Source: Anaeroplasma bactoclasticum
GTDB lineage: Bacteria; Bacillota_I; Bacilli_A; Acholeplasmatales; Anaeroplasmataceae
Reading direction: 5' to 3'
Assembly: GCA_023663825.1 (NCBI GenBank)
Contig: JAMPGQ010000017.1
Location: 1-35,490 of the forward strand
Length of the DNA: 35,490 nt
This document shows positions 16,421 through 24,093 of the stretch, in pieces (positions within the stretch are counted from its first letter, which is position 1; each line of letters opens with the position of its first letter). The translations under genes were made by a program, and so were the position numbers. Below the pieces are notes generated by a model. It was not told where the DNA came from and made no database searches. It worked only from the letters and a program-made list of their open reading frames with translations.

Positions 16421-16549
16421 TTACCACTTGCTTTTATAGAATTGGCAAGAAGTTTGATTCCTGTTAGTACTCCAATTTTTCAAATAATGAAAGCACCATT
16501 CTACTCCATTCTTAACTCCGAAATATTCGCATGAACTACATGTTGGCAT
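16421..16549 (-). CDS. 42-aa cysteine-rich small protein
   Basis: 42-aa frame too short for most gene finders. The start ATG has a strong AGGAGGTGAG six bases upstream. The peptide has four Cys in a C-x2-C (MPTCSSCEYFG) ... C ... C arrangement, with Trp and Tyr-rich surroundings (VEWCFHYLKNW, SCQFYKSKW), suggesting a zinc-bound or disulphide mini-domain. No signal peptide. It is the last gene of the Sel1 run, 18 nt after the 296-aa gene and just before the palindrome at 16362. Not recognised as a known family; the ribosome binding site and Cys spacing are the support. Confidence 0.6.
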   Translation of the reverse strand: MPTCSSCEYFGVKNGVEWCFHYLKNWSTNRNQTSCQFYKSKW

Positions 16550-16567
16550 TTTACTCACCTCCTCATT

Positions 16568-17458
16568 TTAATTTCCTATATTTAACAATCTTAATATGGC
16601 TCTTTTATCGCCATTTTCAGATGCTAAGCTATAATACTCTCTTGCAAGTTCAATATTCTTAATTCCTCCTATGCCTAATTCATAACAGACTCCTAGTCTA
16701 AAATAAGCAGGAAGATATTTTGCCTCAACGAGTTCTTTATACATGACAAAAGATTTAGTCTTTTCTAACTCATTGCTAAAGTAATAATCAGCCAAAAGTT
16801 CTTTTGCATCCAAATTACCTTTTGAAATAGATTTATTCAGATATTCTAAAGCCAAATCGACATTTTCATATCCAAAATCCTTATTCAAATATATTAGTCC
16901 TAAATAATATTCTGCAAGTGAATCATTAAATTTTACTGCAGATTGAAAATACTTTATTGCTAAATAAATATTTTGAATATTCTTGCAGAATAAGAAAATA
17001 TATCCAGCGTTAACCATTGCTTCAGAATTATTTTCTTTTGCAAGAACTTCATAAATTCTTAAAGCCTTTTCCACATCATTTATATTTGGTGAGTTTTGAT
17101 AGAGTGTTGCAAGGTTAAACCCTGCTCTGTGATGTCCCATTTCATAAGCTTTTAAATATAACTTTTCTGCTCGATTGAAATCCATAGGATATTTTATACC
17201 TCTCTCATAGCAAACACCTAACACAAATATGGCTTCTATATCATCTTTTTCCACTAATCCTTCTATTTCATTAAAACGTGAAAAGAAAAGTTCCTCTATA
17301 TTAGAATCTTTCAAAAATCCCATAGATAATAAGATGTATGATCCATACAGGCATAAAACATCTACTTGATTAGATTGAAAAATTTGATAAGCATTCTCTA
17401 AATCTCCACTCTCTAATAATTTTTTTCCTCTAATGTAATATTCATGATTCATTACCAT
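16568..17458 (-). CDS. Sel1/TPR-repeat protein
   Basis: 296-aa helical-repeat protein. About seven degenerate Sel1/TPR units run through it (FVLGVCYERGIKYPMDFNRA, AGFNLATLYQNS, AEYYLGLIYLNK, FRLGVCYELGIGG). No signal peptide and no catalytic domain: a cytosolic protein-protein adaptor in family terms. The first ATG (17458) is used because AGGAG lies seven bases before it. It overlaps the stop of the upstream 133-aa gene by seven bases, so the two are translationally coupled. Confidence 0.8.
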   Translation of the reverse strand: MVMNHEYYIRGKKLLESGDLENAYQIFQSNQVDVLCLYGSYILLSMGFLKDSNIEELFFSRFNEIEGLVEKDDIEAIFVLGVCYERGIKYPMDFNRAEKLYLKAYEMGHHRAGFNLATLYQNSPNINDVEKALRIYEVLAKENNSEAMVNAGYIFLFCKNIQNIYLAIKYFQSAVKFNDSLAEYYLGLIYLNKDFGYENVDLALEYLNKSISKGNLDAKELLADYYFSNELEKTKSFVMYKELVEAKYLPAYFRLGVCYELGIGGIKNIELAREYYSLASENGDKRAILRLLNIGN

Positions 17459-17853
17459 TTATGCACTCCTATTTTACGGAAATTGGATTTTTTACGATAA
17501 GTATTATTCAAACAATCATTTTCTTTTAAATCTTTATCTTTTTTTATTGTTTTTATTAAAATCTTTAAATTAACAAATTCTAATTGTTCATATGAAGATT
17601 CTTCTATCCAACTTAGTAATTCTTGATGGACATTGATTAAATATTGCTTAGTTTCTATAGTTGGTTTAGAAGGTCCTACAATAGTTCCATTAGCTAAAAC
17701 ATAGAACAATTCTTTTTTTGAGTTATAATATAGATAAGTATTTCTGAAATGTAAATATATCAAATTTTGACATTGAAGATATGCATCATTTCCACTTGAA
17801 AATATTGCCACATATTTAAAATTTTCCGCGTTTGAATAAAATAATTTTATCAT
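17452..17853 (-). CDS. Unrecognised 133-aa basic protein
   Basis: 133-aa protein without signal peptide or membrane segment. The N-terminal 70 residues look beta-rich and aromatic (NLIYLHFRNTYLYYNSKKEL, then FYVLANGTIVGPS). A helical stretch (KQYLINVHQELLSWIEE) and a strongly basic tail (KKDKDLKEN..RKKSNFRKIGVHKW) follow. Not recognised as any family. It sits between two Sel1 genes with overlap at its 3' end and a 3-nt gap at its 5' end, so it belongs to the same operon. It may be a partner of the Sel1 proteins (inference). Confidence 0.65.
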   Translation of the reverse strand: MIKLFYSNAENFKYVAIFSSGNDAYLQCQNLIYLHFRNTYLYYNSKKELFYVLANGTIVGPSKPTIETKQYLINVHQELLSWIEESSYEQLEFVNLKILIKTIKKDKDLKENDCLNNTYRKKSNFRKIGVHKW

Positions 17854-17856
17854 ATT

Positions 17857-18690
17857 TTATTTTCTCCAATCATAATCTTCATATGGAGTATTTTCCACAC
17901 CATTTCTCTGTAGCTTAGATACTTTTTTATCTAATCTCTTTTTCCAATATCTTTGGAACCAATTTTTATTTCCAAATACCTTAACTAATTTTGGACTTAT
18001 TGCATAATATATTTTTATAAATGTTCTACCATACCATGTTTTTCCTAAGGTATTATCTCTATATCTTCTTAACGTCCATACTTGTGGACAATCATAAGAA
18101 CCATATACACATGTAGCAACATAGCAGCCATTTTTAGAAGTTGTTGTTGAACTATTAGTCGACTTAAATACTGTATTTAATGCTACTTTGGCTTTGGCAT
18201 GTCCTTGATTAGCAGCTCGTGTGCACCACATTTTGGCCTTATTAACATCCATAGGTACTCCTTCACCTTTGAAATACATTAAAGCTAAATTATTTTGCGC
18301 TGAGGCATGTCCTTGATTTGCTGCTTTTTCATACCATGAAGCTGCAATTAAATAATTTTTCTCTACTCCGTTTCCATGGTAGTACATATATCCTAAATTA
18401 TATTGAGCGGCAGAATCATTTTGAGCAGCTGATTTTTCATACCAATATCGTGCCATATCATAATCTTGGGAACACCCCCAGCCATTATCATATAATACTC
18501 CTAAATGATACTGTGCTTCAGCAACTCCATTCATTGCAGCTTTCTCCAACCAATACTTAGCAATTACATAATTTTGAGGAACACCAAACATACCATGTAA
18601 ATAGACACTAGCTAAATTATTTTGAATTTCTATATTGCCATTATTGGCAATTTCAGCAAGTTGTTTTAATTGTGATTCATCTAAATACAT
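17857..18690 (-). CDS. Sel1-repeat protein with CFI-box C-terminal domain
   Basis: 277-aa protein. Residues about 10-175 hold four to five strict Sel1 repeats (AQYHLGVLYDNGWGCSQDYD, AQYNLGYMYYHGNGVEKNY, AQNNLALMYFKGEGV). A Ser/Thr linker leads to a C-terminal domain from NGCYVATCVYGSYDCPQV through RRYRDNTLG and RTFIKIYYAISPKLVKVFG. That pattern matches the 'CFI-box' C-terminal domain (CFIATAAYGS-type), here with CYVATCVYGS. The last 90 residues are about 92% identical to those of the next gene. No signal peptide. Its start codon follows the upstream stop directly (TAGATG), so coupling is likely. Confidence 0.85.
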   Translation of the reverse strand: MYLDESQLKQLAEIANNGNIEIQNNLASVYLHGMFGVPQNYVIAKYWLEKAAMNGVAEAQYHLGVLYDNGWGCSQDYDMARYWYEKSAAQNDSAAQYNLGYMYYHGNGVEKNYLIAASWYEKAANQGHASAQNNLALMYFKGEGVPMDVNKAKMWCTRAANQGHAKAKVALNTVFKSTNSSTTTSKNGCYVATCVYGSYDCPQVWTLRRYRDNTLGKTWYGRTFIKIYYAISPKLVKVFGNKNWFQRYWKKRLDKKVSKLQRNGVENTPYEDYDWRK

Positions 18691-19920
18691 CTATTTTCTC
18701 CAATCCAAATCTTCATATGGAGTATTTTCTACACCATTTCTCTGTAGTTTATTTACTTTCTTATCCAATCTCTTTTTCCAATATTTTTGGAACCAACTTT
18801 TATTTCCAAATACCTTAACTAATTTTGGGCTTATTGCATAATATAGTCTTATAAATGTTCTTCCATACCATGTTTGTCCTAAGGTATTATCTCTATATCT
18901 TCTTAATGTCCATACTTGTGGGCAATCATAAGAGCCATATACACACGTAGCAACATAGCAACCATTTTTAGAATGTTGCGTACTAGTTTTTTTAAAAGCT
19001 TCCACTGCCTCTTGTGCATCAGCATCCCCAAGATTTGCTGCAGCCTCATAATAGGAATATGCTTTTGGATGGTCTTTAGAAACTCCATATCCAAATTCAT
19101 ACATCGCTCCCAACTTAAATATTGCTGGAGCATAATTTTGTTCCGAAGCTTGATTTAAGCAATATAATGCCTTATCGTAATTTTGGGAACAGCCTAGTCC
19201 TGCTGCGTACATTGAAGCTAACTCTGATTGTGCTGCTGCTAGTCCTTGATTAGCTGCTTGCTCAAAATAATACTTTCCTTTTTGGTAATCTTGTGGACAA
19301 CCTTGACCATTTGCATAAATAACTCCTAAATTATATTGGGCTTCTTTCAAACCTAAATCTGCGGATTCCTTAAAATATTGCATTGCCTTTGTCAAGTTTT
19401 GTGAAACACCTAAGCCTTCTTGGTAAAAACACCCTAGATTATATAGTGCTCTTCGTTCTTTTAAACTAGCAGCTTGTTCATAACATTCTTTAGCAGTGGC
19501 ATAATCATTATTTTCGCTAGCTATGATTCCTAAAGAATAAATTGATTCTTTATGCCCTTGCTTTGCAGCTTGTTCAAACCAATACTTTGATAAAGATAAA
19601 TCTTTTATTTCTTCTATTGGTCCAGAATATGCCTCTCCTAGATTGCATTGTGCCACTACATATCCTTGTCTTGCAGATTTTTCTAGCCATTCCAATGCAA
19701 TTTTAACGTCATTTTCTCCTTCTGCTTTTTTAAATAGTTCCATAGCCAATTCATTTTGTGCTTCTGCTGAACCTTGATTGGCTGCTTGTTTTAACCAATA
19801 CATTGCTTCCTCATCAGATGTTACACCTATGGATTTTTTGCCTAACCATAGCTGTGCATTCATGTCCCCTTGTTTCGCAAAAGGAGTTATTTCTTCGATT
19901 GTCATTTCTTCATAATTCAT
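18691..19920 (-). CDS. Sel1-repeat protein with CFI-box C-terminal domain, longer paralogue
   Basis: 409-aa first gene of the Sel1 operon. About eight Sel1 repeats (AQLWLGKKSIG, AQCNLGEAYSGP, RALYNLGCFYQEGLGVSQNL, AQYNLGVIYANGQGCPQDYQ, IFKLGAMYEFGYGV and others) span residues 10-310. The same CFI-box C-terminal domain follows (CYVATCVYGSYDCPQVW to the end). GGAGGCATCC precedes the ATG at 19920. The repeats differ strongly from those of the downstream paralogue while the C-terminal domain is nearly identical, so that domain was either duplicated recently or kept the same by gene conversion. The operon runs on through five genes to the 42-aa ORF. Confidence 0.85.
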   Translation of the reverse strand: MNYEEMTIEEITPFAKQGDMNAQLWLGKKSIGVTSDEEAMYWLKQAANQGSAEAQNELAMELFKKAEGENDVKIALEWLEKSARQGYVVAQCNLGEAYSGPIEEIKDLSLSKYWFEQAAKQGHKESIYSLGIIASENNDYATAKECYEQAASLKERRALYNLGCFYQEGLGVSQNLTKAMQYFKESADLGLKEAQYNLGVIYANGQGCPQDYQKGKYYFEQAANQGLAAAQSELASMYAAGLGCSQNYDKALYCLNQASEQNYAPAIFKLGAMYEFGYGVSKDHPKAYSYYEAAANLGDADAQEAVEAFKKTSTQHSKNGCYVATCVYGSYDCPQVWTLRRYRDNTLGQTWYGRTFIRLYYAISPKLVKVFGNKSWFQKYWKKRLDKKVNKLQRNGVENTPYEDLDWRK

Positions 19921-19961
19921 TTGGATGCCTCCTAAATTTTTTATTTTGAATTATTGTTCAT

Positions 19962-20100
19962 CCACCTATTAAGATAATTTATGGTCTTTTTTAGAAAGAA
20001 AGTAATTGTATTTCAAGGAAATTATTGCAAAATATTCCTAAAAATGATAAAATTAGACCATAAATTATTTAAAACAACCATCTATTATCTTAATAGGTGG
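19962..20100. repeat. Inverted duplication of the transposase 3' end
   Basis: CCACCTATTAAGATAAT (19962-19978) is perfectly inverted at 20084-20100, and AATTTATGGTCT (19976-19987) at 20055-20066. The right arm is the transposase's last codons plus trailer; the left arm lacks about 18 nt between the two blocks. The arms flank 67 nt and could fold into a large cruciform upstream of the Sel1 operon. Confidence 0.75.
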
Positions 20101-20895
20101 TCTTTTTATGAAGTAATAGGACTTACGAAGAGATTCATTAGGACCAAGTTTTCTTTTCTTTTTAAGAATTTTTTCATAGTCAACAACAGGAATAGATTCA
20201 GGTTTCAAATCAGCAGGAGCAATCCAACAGTCAGTTTTAGCTTTACCTTCAATTAAAGTGAATAGCTTTCTAATATTATAGCCAAGACAAATTAACATAA
20301 ACTCCAAAGAAAGATAGGTAGCCACTTCCTTAGAAACGAAAGTATTTTTATTATCAGAGATAGGGAAATATTGTATAAGTAATTTCTTAATCTTATCAAA
20401 AAGCTTTATTTTAAATTTAGTAGGCTTATAAACAAATTTATATTTATTAGCATTAGCTTCAATTTTAGTACCATCAATGAAACAATCATCTATGCAGAGA
20501 TTATATTTGAGAAGAATAGTTTTAGTGATAGCGGCAAAGATGGCTTCAAAGTGTTTAACAACTACGTTGTTAAGAAACTTAGAAATAGTAACATAGGATG
20601 GAGTTTCTTGATTTAAGATGTAGATAAATCTCAAATCAAATTTAATACTTTCTTCAATTTTTCTTAAACTACCTGAGTGTTTTGAAAAGGCATAGATAAT
20701 AGCAGCAAATAATCTATATGGGTTATAGGAGTTTCTACCTCCTAAGCTCTTATCCTTATTTGTTTCTTTGTATATTATCTTACCTACACCAGATTCTTCT
20801 AATACCTGTAGAAAAGAATCAATTTTTTCTCTTTCCCCTCGACTTAGTTCAGCGGTAGGAAATAATTGGTCTTGATAGATTGTGAAAAAAGACAT
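20065..20895 (-). pseudogene. IS1182-type transposase with internal deletion
   Basis: 276-aa frame from the ATG at 20895 (GGAGG upstream). The N-terminal domain (SGVGKIIYKETN, GGRNSYNPYRLFAAIIYAFS, RKIEESIKFDLRFIYI) and the start of the catalytic domain (CIDDCFIDGTKIEANANKYK, with the first Asp) are present. The frame then jumps in phase to the post-catalytic segment (SLEFMLICLGYNIRKL). Full IS1182 transposases are about 450-550 aa, so roughly 200 residues with the remaining catalytic acids are missing. It is not expected to transpose. Confidence 0.8.
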
Positions 20896-20942
20896 AAAAA
20901 GCACCTCCTGATACTTTAATTGTATCAAAAAGGTGCCTTTCA

Positions 20943-20980
20943 CACAAAAAAGAAGCCGTTAGAAACTTTTTAGTTTCTTA
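20943..20980 (-). terminator. Terminator between integrase and IS remnant
   Basis: On the minus strand GTTAAGAAACT pairs with AGTTTCTAAC (about 20982-20957) with loop AAAA, followed after GGCTTC by TTTTTT. It is part of the IS end and would stop transcripts leaving the integrase. Confidence 0.6.
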
Positions 20981-20995
20981 ACAGCCCCTGATTTG

Positions 20996-21655
20996 TTATA
21001 GAATTTGAACTATTTTATTCATCTCTTGAATCTTATATTCAAGTAAAGAATGGGCATATCTATTGAGAGTTATAGCTACATTGGTATGTCCTAGAATTTC
21101 AGATAATGTCTTAATGTCCATACCTAGTTCTAAAGCTCTAGTGGCAAAGGTATGCCTTAGACAATGGAAATTATAATGTTTGATTTTACATTTCTTTAAT
21201 ATTGATTCAAAGCTTCTTTGATAGCTTCTAGTTTCTACCATTGTTTTTCCTCTTGTATGAATGATAAATTTACATATAGATTTATTCCTATATATCGTAA
21301 GTAAGTTGATAAGTTTATCAGGTAATGGAATAACTCTATTGGATTTCTTGGTTTTTGGGGATTCTACTATGAAGTCTTTCTTTCTATCTTTCCTAAGTGT
21401 ATAGGAAGTTTTTTTTATATATAAATACTTTTTATTAAAGTCTATATCCTCCCAAGTCAATGCAAGAAGTTCTCCTAATCTAATCCCTGTATAAAGACAA
21501 ATGATAATACCTAAATAGTTATTCTTATTACTCTTTAAACAATATTCTTCTACTACCTTTTGTTCTTCTCTAGTTAAGGCACTCACTTCCTTTTCTTTTG
21601 AAGGGGGTAATTTAATTGTAGATGTTGGATCTTTAAGTATAAAATCCAAATTCAT
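20996..21655 (-). pseudogene. Tyrosine recombinase, catalytic part of a frameshifted gene
   Basis: 219-aa frame with the whole catalytic domain of a phage/ICE-type integrase: Arg in YTGIRLGELLAL, H-x2-R in HCLRHTFATR, His in LGHTNVAI, and the Tyr nucleophile in LNRYAHSLLEY. The natural gene starts upstream in another frame; the reading frame AFHLAMNLDF shows that its first Met is internal. The 3' end abuts the IS1182-like element (gap about 6 nt), so the IS landed next to the gene without clearly truncating it. Probably inactive owing to the frameshift, unless that is an assembly error. Confidence 0.8.
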
Positions 21656-21924
21656 CGCAAGATGGAATGCTTGTTTAATACAGACACAATACTAGATACT
21701 GTATTAGAAGCTAATGCTTTGTGTGTAATAAGATTTCCCGAATTCAGTTTGTCAATGACATAATCCTGTAGGAGTGTTGGGGTGATGGATTCTAATTCAT
21801 AGTTCCCTAGTATGGGATTGATATGGAGTAAAGTAATCTCCTGATATTTACTAAAGCTCCTTATCTTTAGAGTAAGTTTGGCATATTTATTTAGCCAAAG
21901 ATTTAATAATTCTTTTAGTTTCAT
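21652..21924 (-). pseudogene. Tyrosine recombinase, N-terminal DNA-binding part
   Basis: Frame of 90 aa from the ATG at 21924 (AAAAGGAG upstream). It holds the SAM-like core-binding domain of integrases (LNLWLNKYAKLTLKIRSFSK, ITLLHINPILGNYELESIT, LASNTVSSIVSVL). It then ends in NKHSILR at a TGA. Adding one base at the short T-run 21674-21676 restores VLKQAFHLAMNLDF and joins it to the catalytic part. Together they give about 310 aa, slightly short for ICE/phage integrases because the N-terminal AP2-like arm is missing. Confidence 0.75.
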
Positions 21925-22098
21925 GTGTGTGACTCCTTTTTGCATAATTATATAGCAAAAACACAAAAACTTAGAAATATTAGCTTTGTAAAACGAATTG
22001 AATTATGAAATGAAATTGGTCTTTAAGTGCCTGGTAATGCTAGGAGATATGTTCAATCTAAATTGTGAAATATATTTTTTTGTTACACAACAAATATG
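21925..22098. other. Integrase upstream region, candidate attachment region
   Basis: About 170 bases without a gene between the integrase start and the terminator pair. An attachment site is often found beside an integrase gene, but no repeat of it is seen elsewhere in the window. A GTGCCTGGTAATGCTAGGAG stretch (22028-22047) is richer in G+C than its surroundings; its role is unknown. Confidence 0.35.
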
Positions 22099-22134
22099 AA
22101 AAAACTACCTTACGCCCGCCAAAGCAATAGGTAG
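22099..22134 (-). terminator. Terminator of the alaS-exonuclease operon
   Basis: On the minus strand CTACCT (22134-22129) pairs with AGGTAG (22110-22105), with an inner GC/GC stem, followed by TTTTTT. It is about 105 nt after the exonuclease stop. Confidence 0.75.
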
Positions 22135-22140
22135 AATTAT

Positions 22141-22188
22141 TAGGTAGATAAACAAAACCAGATAGTTTTACCTAGCCTTGTTTTTTTT
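22141..22188 (+). terminator. Plus-strand terminator-like hairpin
   Basis: TAGGTA (22141-22146) pairs with TACCTA (22169-22174), with inner AAAC/GTTT, followed by GCCTTG and eight T residues. No plus-strand gene lies upstream. Its TAGGTA/TACCTA arms can also pair with the arms of the neighbouring terminator. Confidence 0.5.
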
Positions 22189-22241
22189 ATTTTATGCTAA
22201 GAAATATGATTTGTTAATATTATTATACGCATAAATAAGGT

Positions 22242-23132
22242 TTAAAATTTTTCTTTGATTGTTGAATAAAAATCTGTCTTATGCTCTACATCTCTTTTAA
22301 ATGCATTAAATACAGCCATAGTTACATAAGAATCATTAAAGGCATCATGAACCTGAATTTCATCATTTTTATAATATGTTTGATATAATTTAAATAAGCC
22401 TGGTTCATTTTTTAAATGGTAGTACGTTTGAATCAATTTACATAGATTCACATATCTAATTCTACCACTCAAGTTTTCTACATTATGTATTTCAAAAGAA
22501 TCATTTAAAATTAGCTTATCATTCTTTCCAAAAATTAAAATACTAGGTTGATATTTTAAAATCAGCATTTTGAATTCATCATAAAATTCACTATACGGGA
22601 TAGCCTTGTGATGAAACTCTTCTCTACTCAAATTCAAAAAATCTAATGTTCTATTACTGATATCTTTATGAATCTTTGGTTGAATATAGTTATTATAACG
22701 ACAGATTTCATTGCCTTGTCCATTGACTAATACATAGCCTGCCTGGATAATCTCCATTTTATACCCTTTCCCTGAAAAATTATAAGATGGCATTGTCATT
22801 TCTAAATCTAAGAATAGAATATTTCCTAAGCTATTCAAGAAATCTGCTAATGAACTATTAAGTTCTTTTCTATCATAATACAATATTTTTTGAAACAAAT
22901 TGATGCGGTAGATTTGGTGAACATAGTTTACTAAATAGGCAGCAATTCCATTTTTAATAAAACCTTTCTCATCATCATAATCTAAATCTATATAAGTTCC
23001 TGGATATAAGTATCTTTTAAACTGATTAAACTGACTATTTTGAAAATGCAAAAAGAGAATTCGATTATACGTCTTTATTTCAATTAATCTATATTTATTT
23101 TGTGTTTTATAAACTCTACCAATAATACGCAT
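22242..23132 (-). CDS. DEDDh 3'-5' exonuclease family protein
   Basis: 296-aa protein. Residues 1-95 form an unassigned N-terminal domain. Residues 105-280 are a DnaQ/ERI-like exonuclease fold with all five catalytic residues: Asp109 and Glu111 in FLDLEMT, Asp205 in FGKNDKL, and His262 and Asp267 in VHDAFNDS. Family members trim 3' ends of DNA or RNA with two metal ions. The loop YNNYIQPK and the order of motifs favour the exonuclease domain of DNA polymerase III epsilon or RNase T relatives. It is the last gene of the alaS-ruvX-yrrM run, one base after yrrM, so probably cotranscribed. The exact substrate is not readable. Confidence 0.8.
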   Translation of the reverse strand: MRIIGRVYKTQNKYRLIEIKTYNRILFLHFQNSQFNQFKRYLYPGTYIDLDYDDEKGFIKNGIAAYLVNYVHQIYRINLFQKILYYDRKELNSSLADFLNSLGNILFLDLEMTMPSYNFSGKGYKMEIIQAGYVLVNGQGNEICRYNNYIQPKIHKDISNRTLDFLNLSREEFHHKAIPYSEFYDEFKMLILKYQPSILIFGKNDKLILNDSFEIHNVENLSGRIRYVNLCKLIQTYYHLKNEPGLFKLYQTYYKNDEIQVHDAFNDSYVTMAVFNAFKRDVEHKTDFYSTIKEKF

Positions 23133-23133
23133 A

Positions 23134-23763
23134 CTAAACCTTCTTTACTGAGATAGCAACACCATCTCCAAGTTCAAATATTGATGTATCATAATTTGAA
23201 TTTCTTAATAGATATTCCTGATATTTAGCTAGTTTGCGAATCAGTCCACGAACAGATCTAGATTGTGCTTCATAGTCATCCGTATTTACAAGCCCATGAA
23301 AACTCATATTATCAGAAACTACGATTCCATATGATGTTAATAATGGTGTATATAGTTCAAAAAACTTCTGATATTGTGCCTTGGCGGCATCAATAAAAAT
23401 CAAATCAAAAGACATATCTCTGACAAGCTCAAAAGCTTCTAAGGCATCACACTCAATCAAACAAATTTGTTGTTCAAATCCAGATCGTTGAATCGTATCT
23501 TTAGCAATCTCCACCATTTCATGATTTCTCTCAATGGTGGTAATTTGACTACCACAAACTCTTGCCATACGTGTTGCAGAATAGCCTATAGCTGTACCAA
23601 TTTCTAAAATATGTTTTGGTCTAGCAATCCTTATAATCTGTTCTAATAGAGCTAATCCCTCATCCACAATAATTGGAACATGGTGTTCTTGTGCATAGTT
23701 TTTTAGTTCAATATCTAAATCTGTCCAAACTAAGTTTAAGGGATTACTCTCCACAGTTTCCAT
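23134..23763 (-). CDS. trmR: YrrM/TrmR-type O-methyltransferase
   Basis: 209-aa class I methyltransferase of the COMT-like Methyltransf_3 family. In Bacillus the orthologue at this position (YrrM, TrmR) methylates 5-hydroxyuridine at the wobble position of tRNA. Motifs: ILEIGTAIGYSATRMA (SAM loop), TTIERNHEMVEIA, FDLIFIDAAKAQYQKFFE with the metal-binding Asp, and VVSDNMSFHG. The ATG at 23763 overlaps the last 20 bases of the DUF1292 gene. No strong ribosome binding site is seen there, so translation may depend on coupling. Symbol assigned by synteny and family, not by test. Confidence 0.8.
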   Translation of the reverse strand: METVESNPLNLVWTDLDIELKNYAQEHHVPIIVDEGLALLEQIIRIARPKHILEIGTAIGYSATRMARVCGSQITTIERNHEMVEIAKDTIQRSGFEQQICLIECDALEAFELVRDMSFDLIFIDAAKAQYQKFFELYTPLLTSYGIVVSDNMSFHGLVNTDDYEAQSRSVRGLIRKLAKYQEYLLRNSNYDTSIFELGDGVAISVKKV

Positions 23764-24079
23764 CACAGTCACAGTCTTCTGTTCCACAGCCACTACAGCC
23801 TCCACAATTTCCACTACATCCCTCAGCGTTTTGTTCGCCATAATAGTCATCTACAAGTCTTTCTAACATTTCCCATTCTTCATCTGTTTCAATTGCATGT
23901 AAGGTACCATTGCCTTTGCCTTCCTCTTCATAGCTAGCTGCAGAAAGCTGCTCCTCACCACGTGGCTGAAAAATAACATAATCTTTGTTAAACTCTTCAC
24001 TATGGTAGGTAAATAGGATGTCACAAGTAATCTGCTTGCCATCCTCCATAGTTAAAACTAATGTACGATCTTCCATCAT
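23744..24079 (-). CDS. DUF1292 protein with cysteine-rich tail
   Basis: 111-aa YrzB-type (DUF1292) protein, unknown function, conserved between ruvX and yrrM in Bacillota. The core is LTMEDGKQITCDILFTYHSEEFNKDY to EEWEMLERLVDDYY. After this an unusual Cys/Gly/Asp tail follows, starting GCSGNCGGCSGCG and ending DCDCDGNCGE, with eight Cys in 25 residues. Such a tail could bind metal. The first of two adjacent ATGs is used (GAGGAG four bases before it; the second is seven bases away and equally possible). Confidence 0.8.
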   Translation of the reverse strand: MMEDRTLVLTMEDGKQITCDILFTYHSEEFNKDYVIFQPRGEEQLSAASYEEEGKGNGTLHAIETDEEWEMLERLVDDYYGEQNAEGCSGNCGGCSGCGTEDCDCDGNCGE

Positions 24080-24093
24080 TATTCTCCTCGCTT

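Larger units (their letters stand above)
19962..20990 (-). mobile_element. IS1182-like element remnant
   Basis: A decayed insertion sequence. The outer 5' end on the minus strand begins with GGGGCTGTTAAGAAACT (20988 downward). A stem-loop traps the transposase ribosome binding site: GCACC (20937-20931 region) pairs with AGGTGC before the ATG, with GATAC/GTATC inside. Such sequestration is typical of IS elements protecting against read-through. The opposite end lacks a matching GGGGCTGT terminus and instead carries an inverted duplicate of the gene's 3' end (19962-19987). Confidence 0.7.

Noticed and set aside
22105-22134. A riboswitch (for example preQ1-like) before the exonuclease operon
   Set aside because: It lies downstream of the genes and has a T-run, which fits a terminator; no aptamer consensus is seen.
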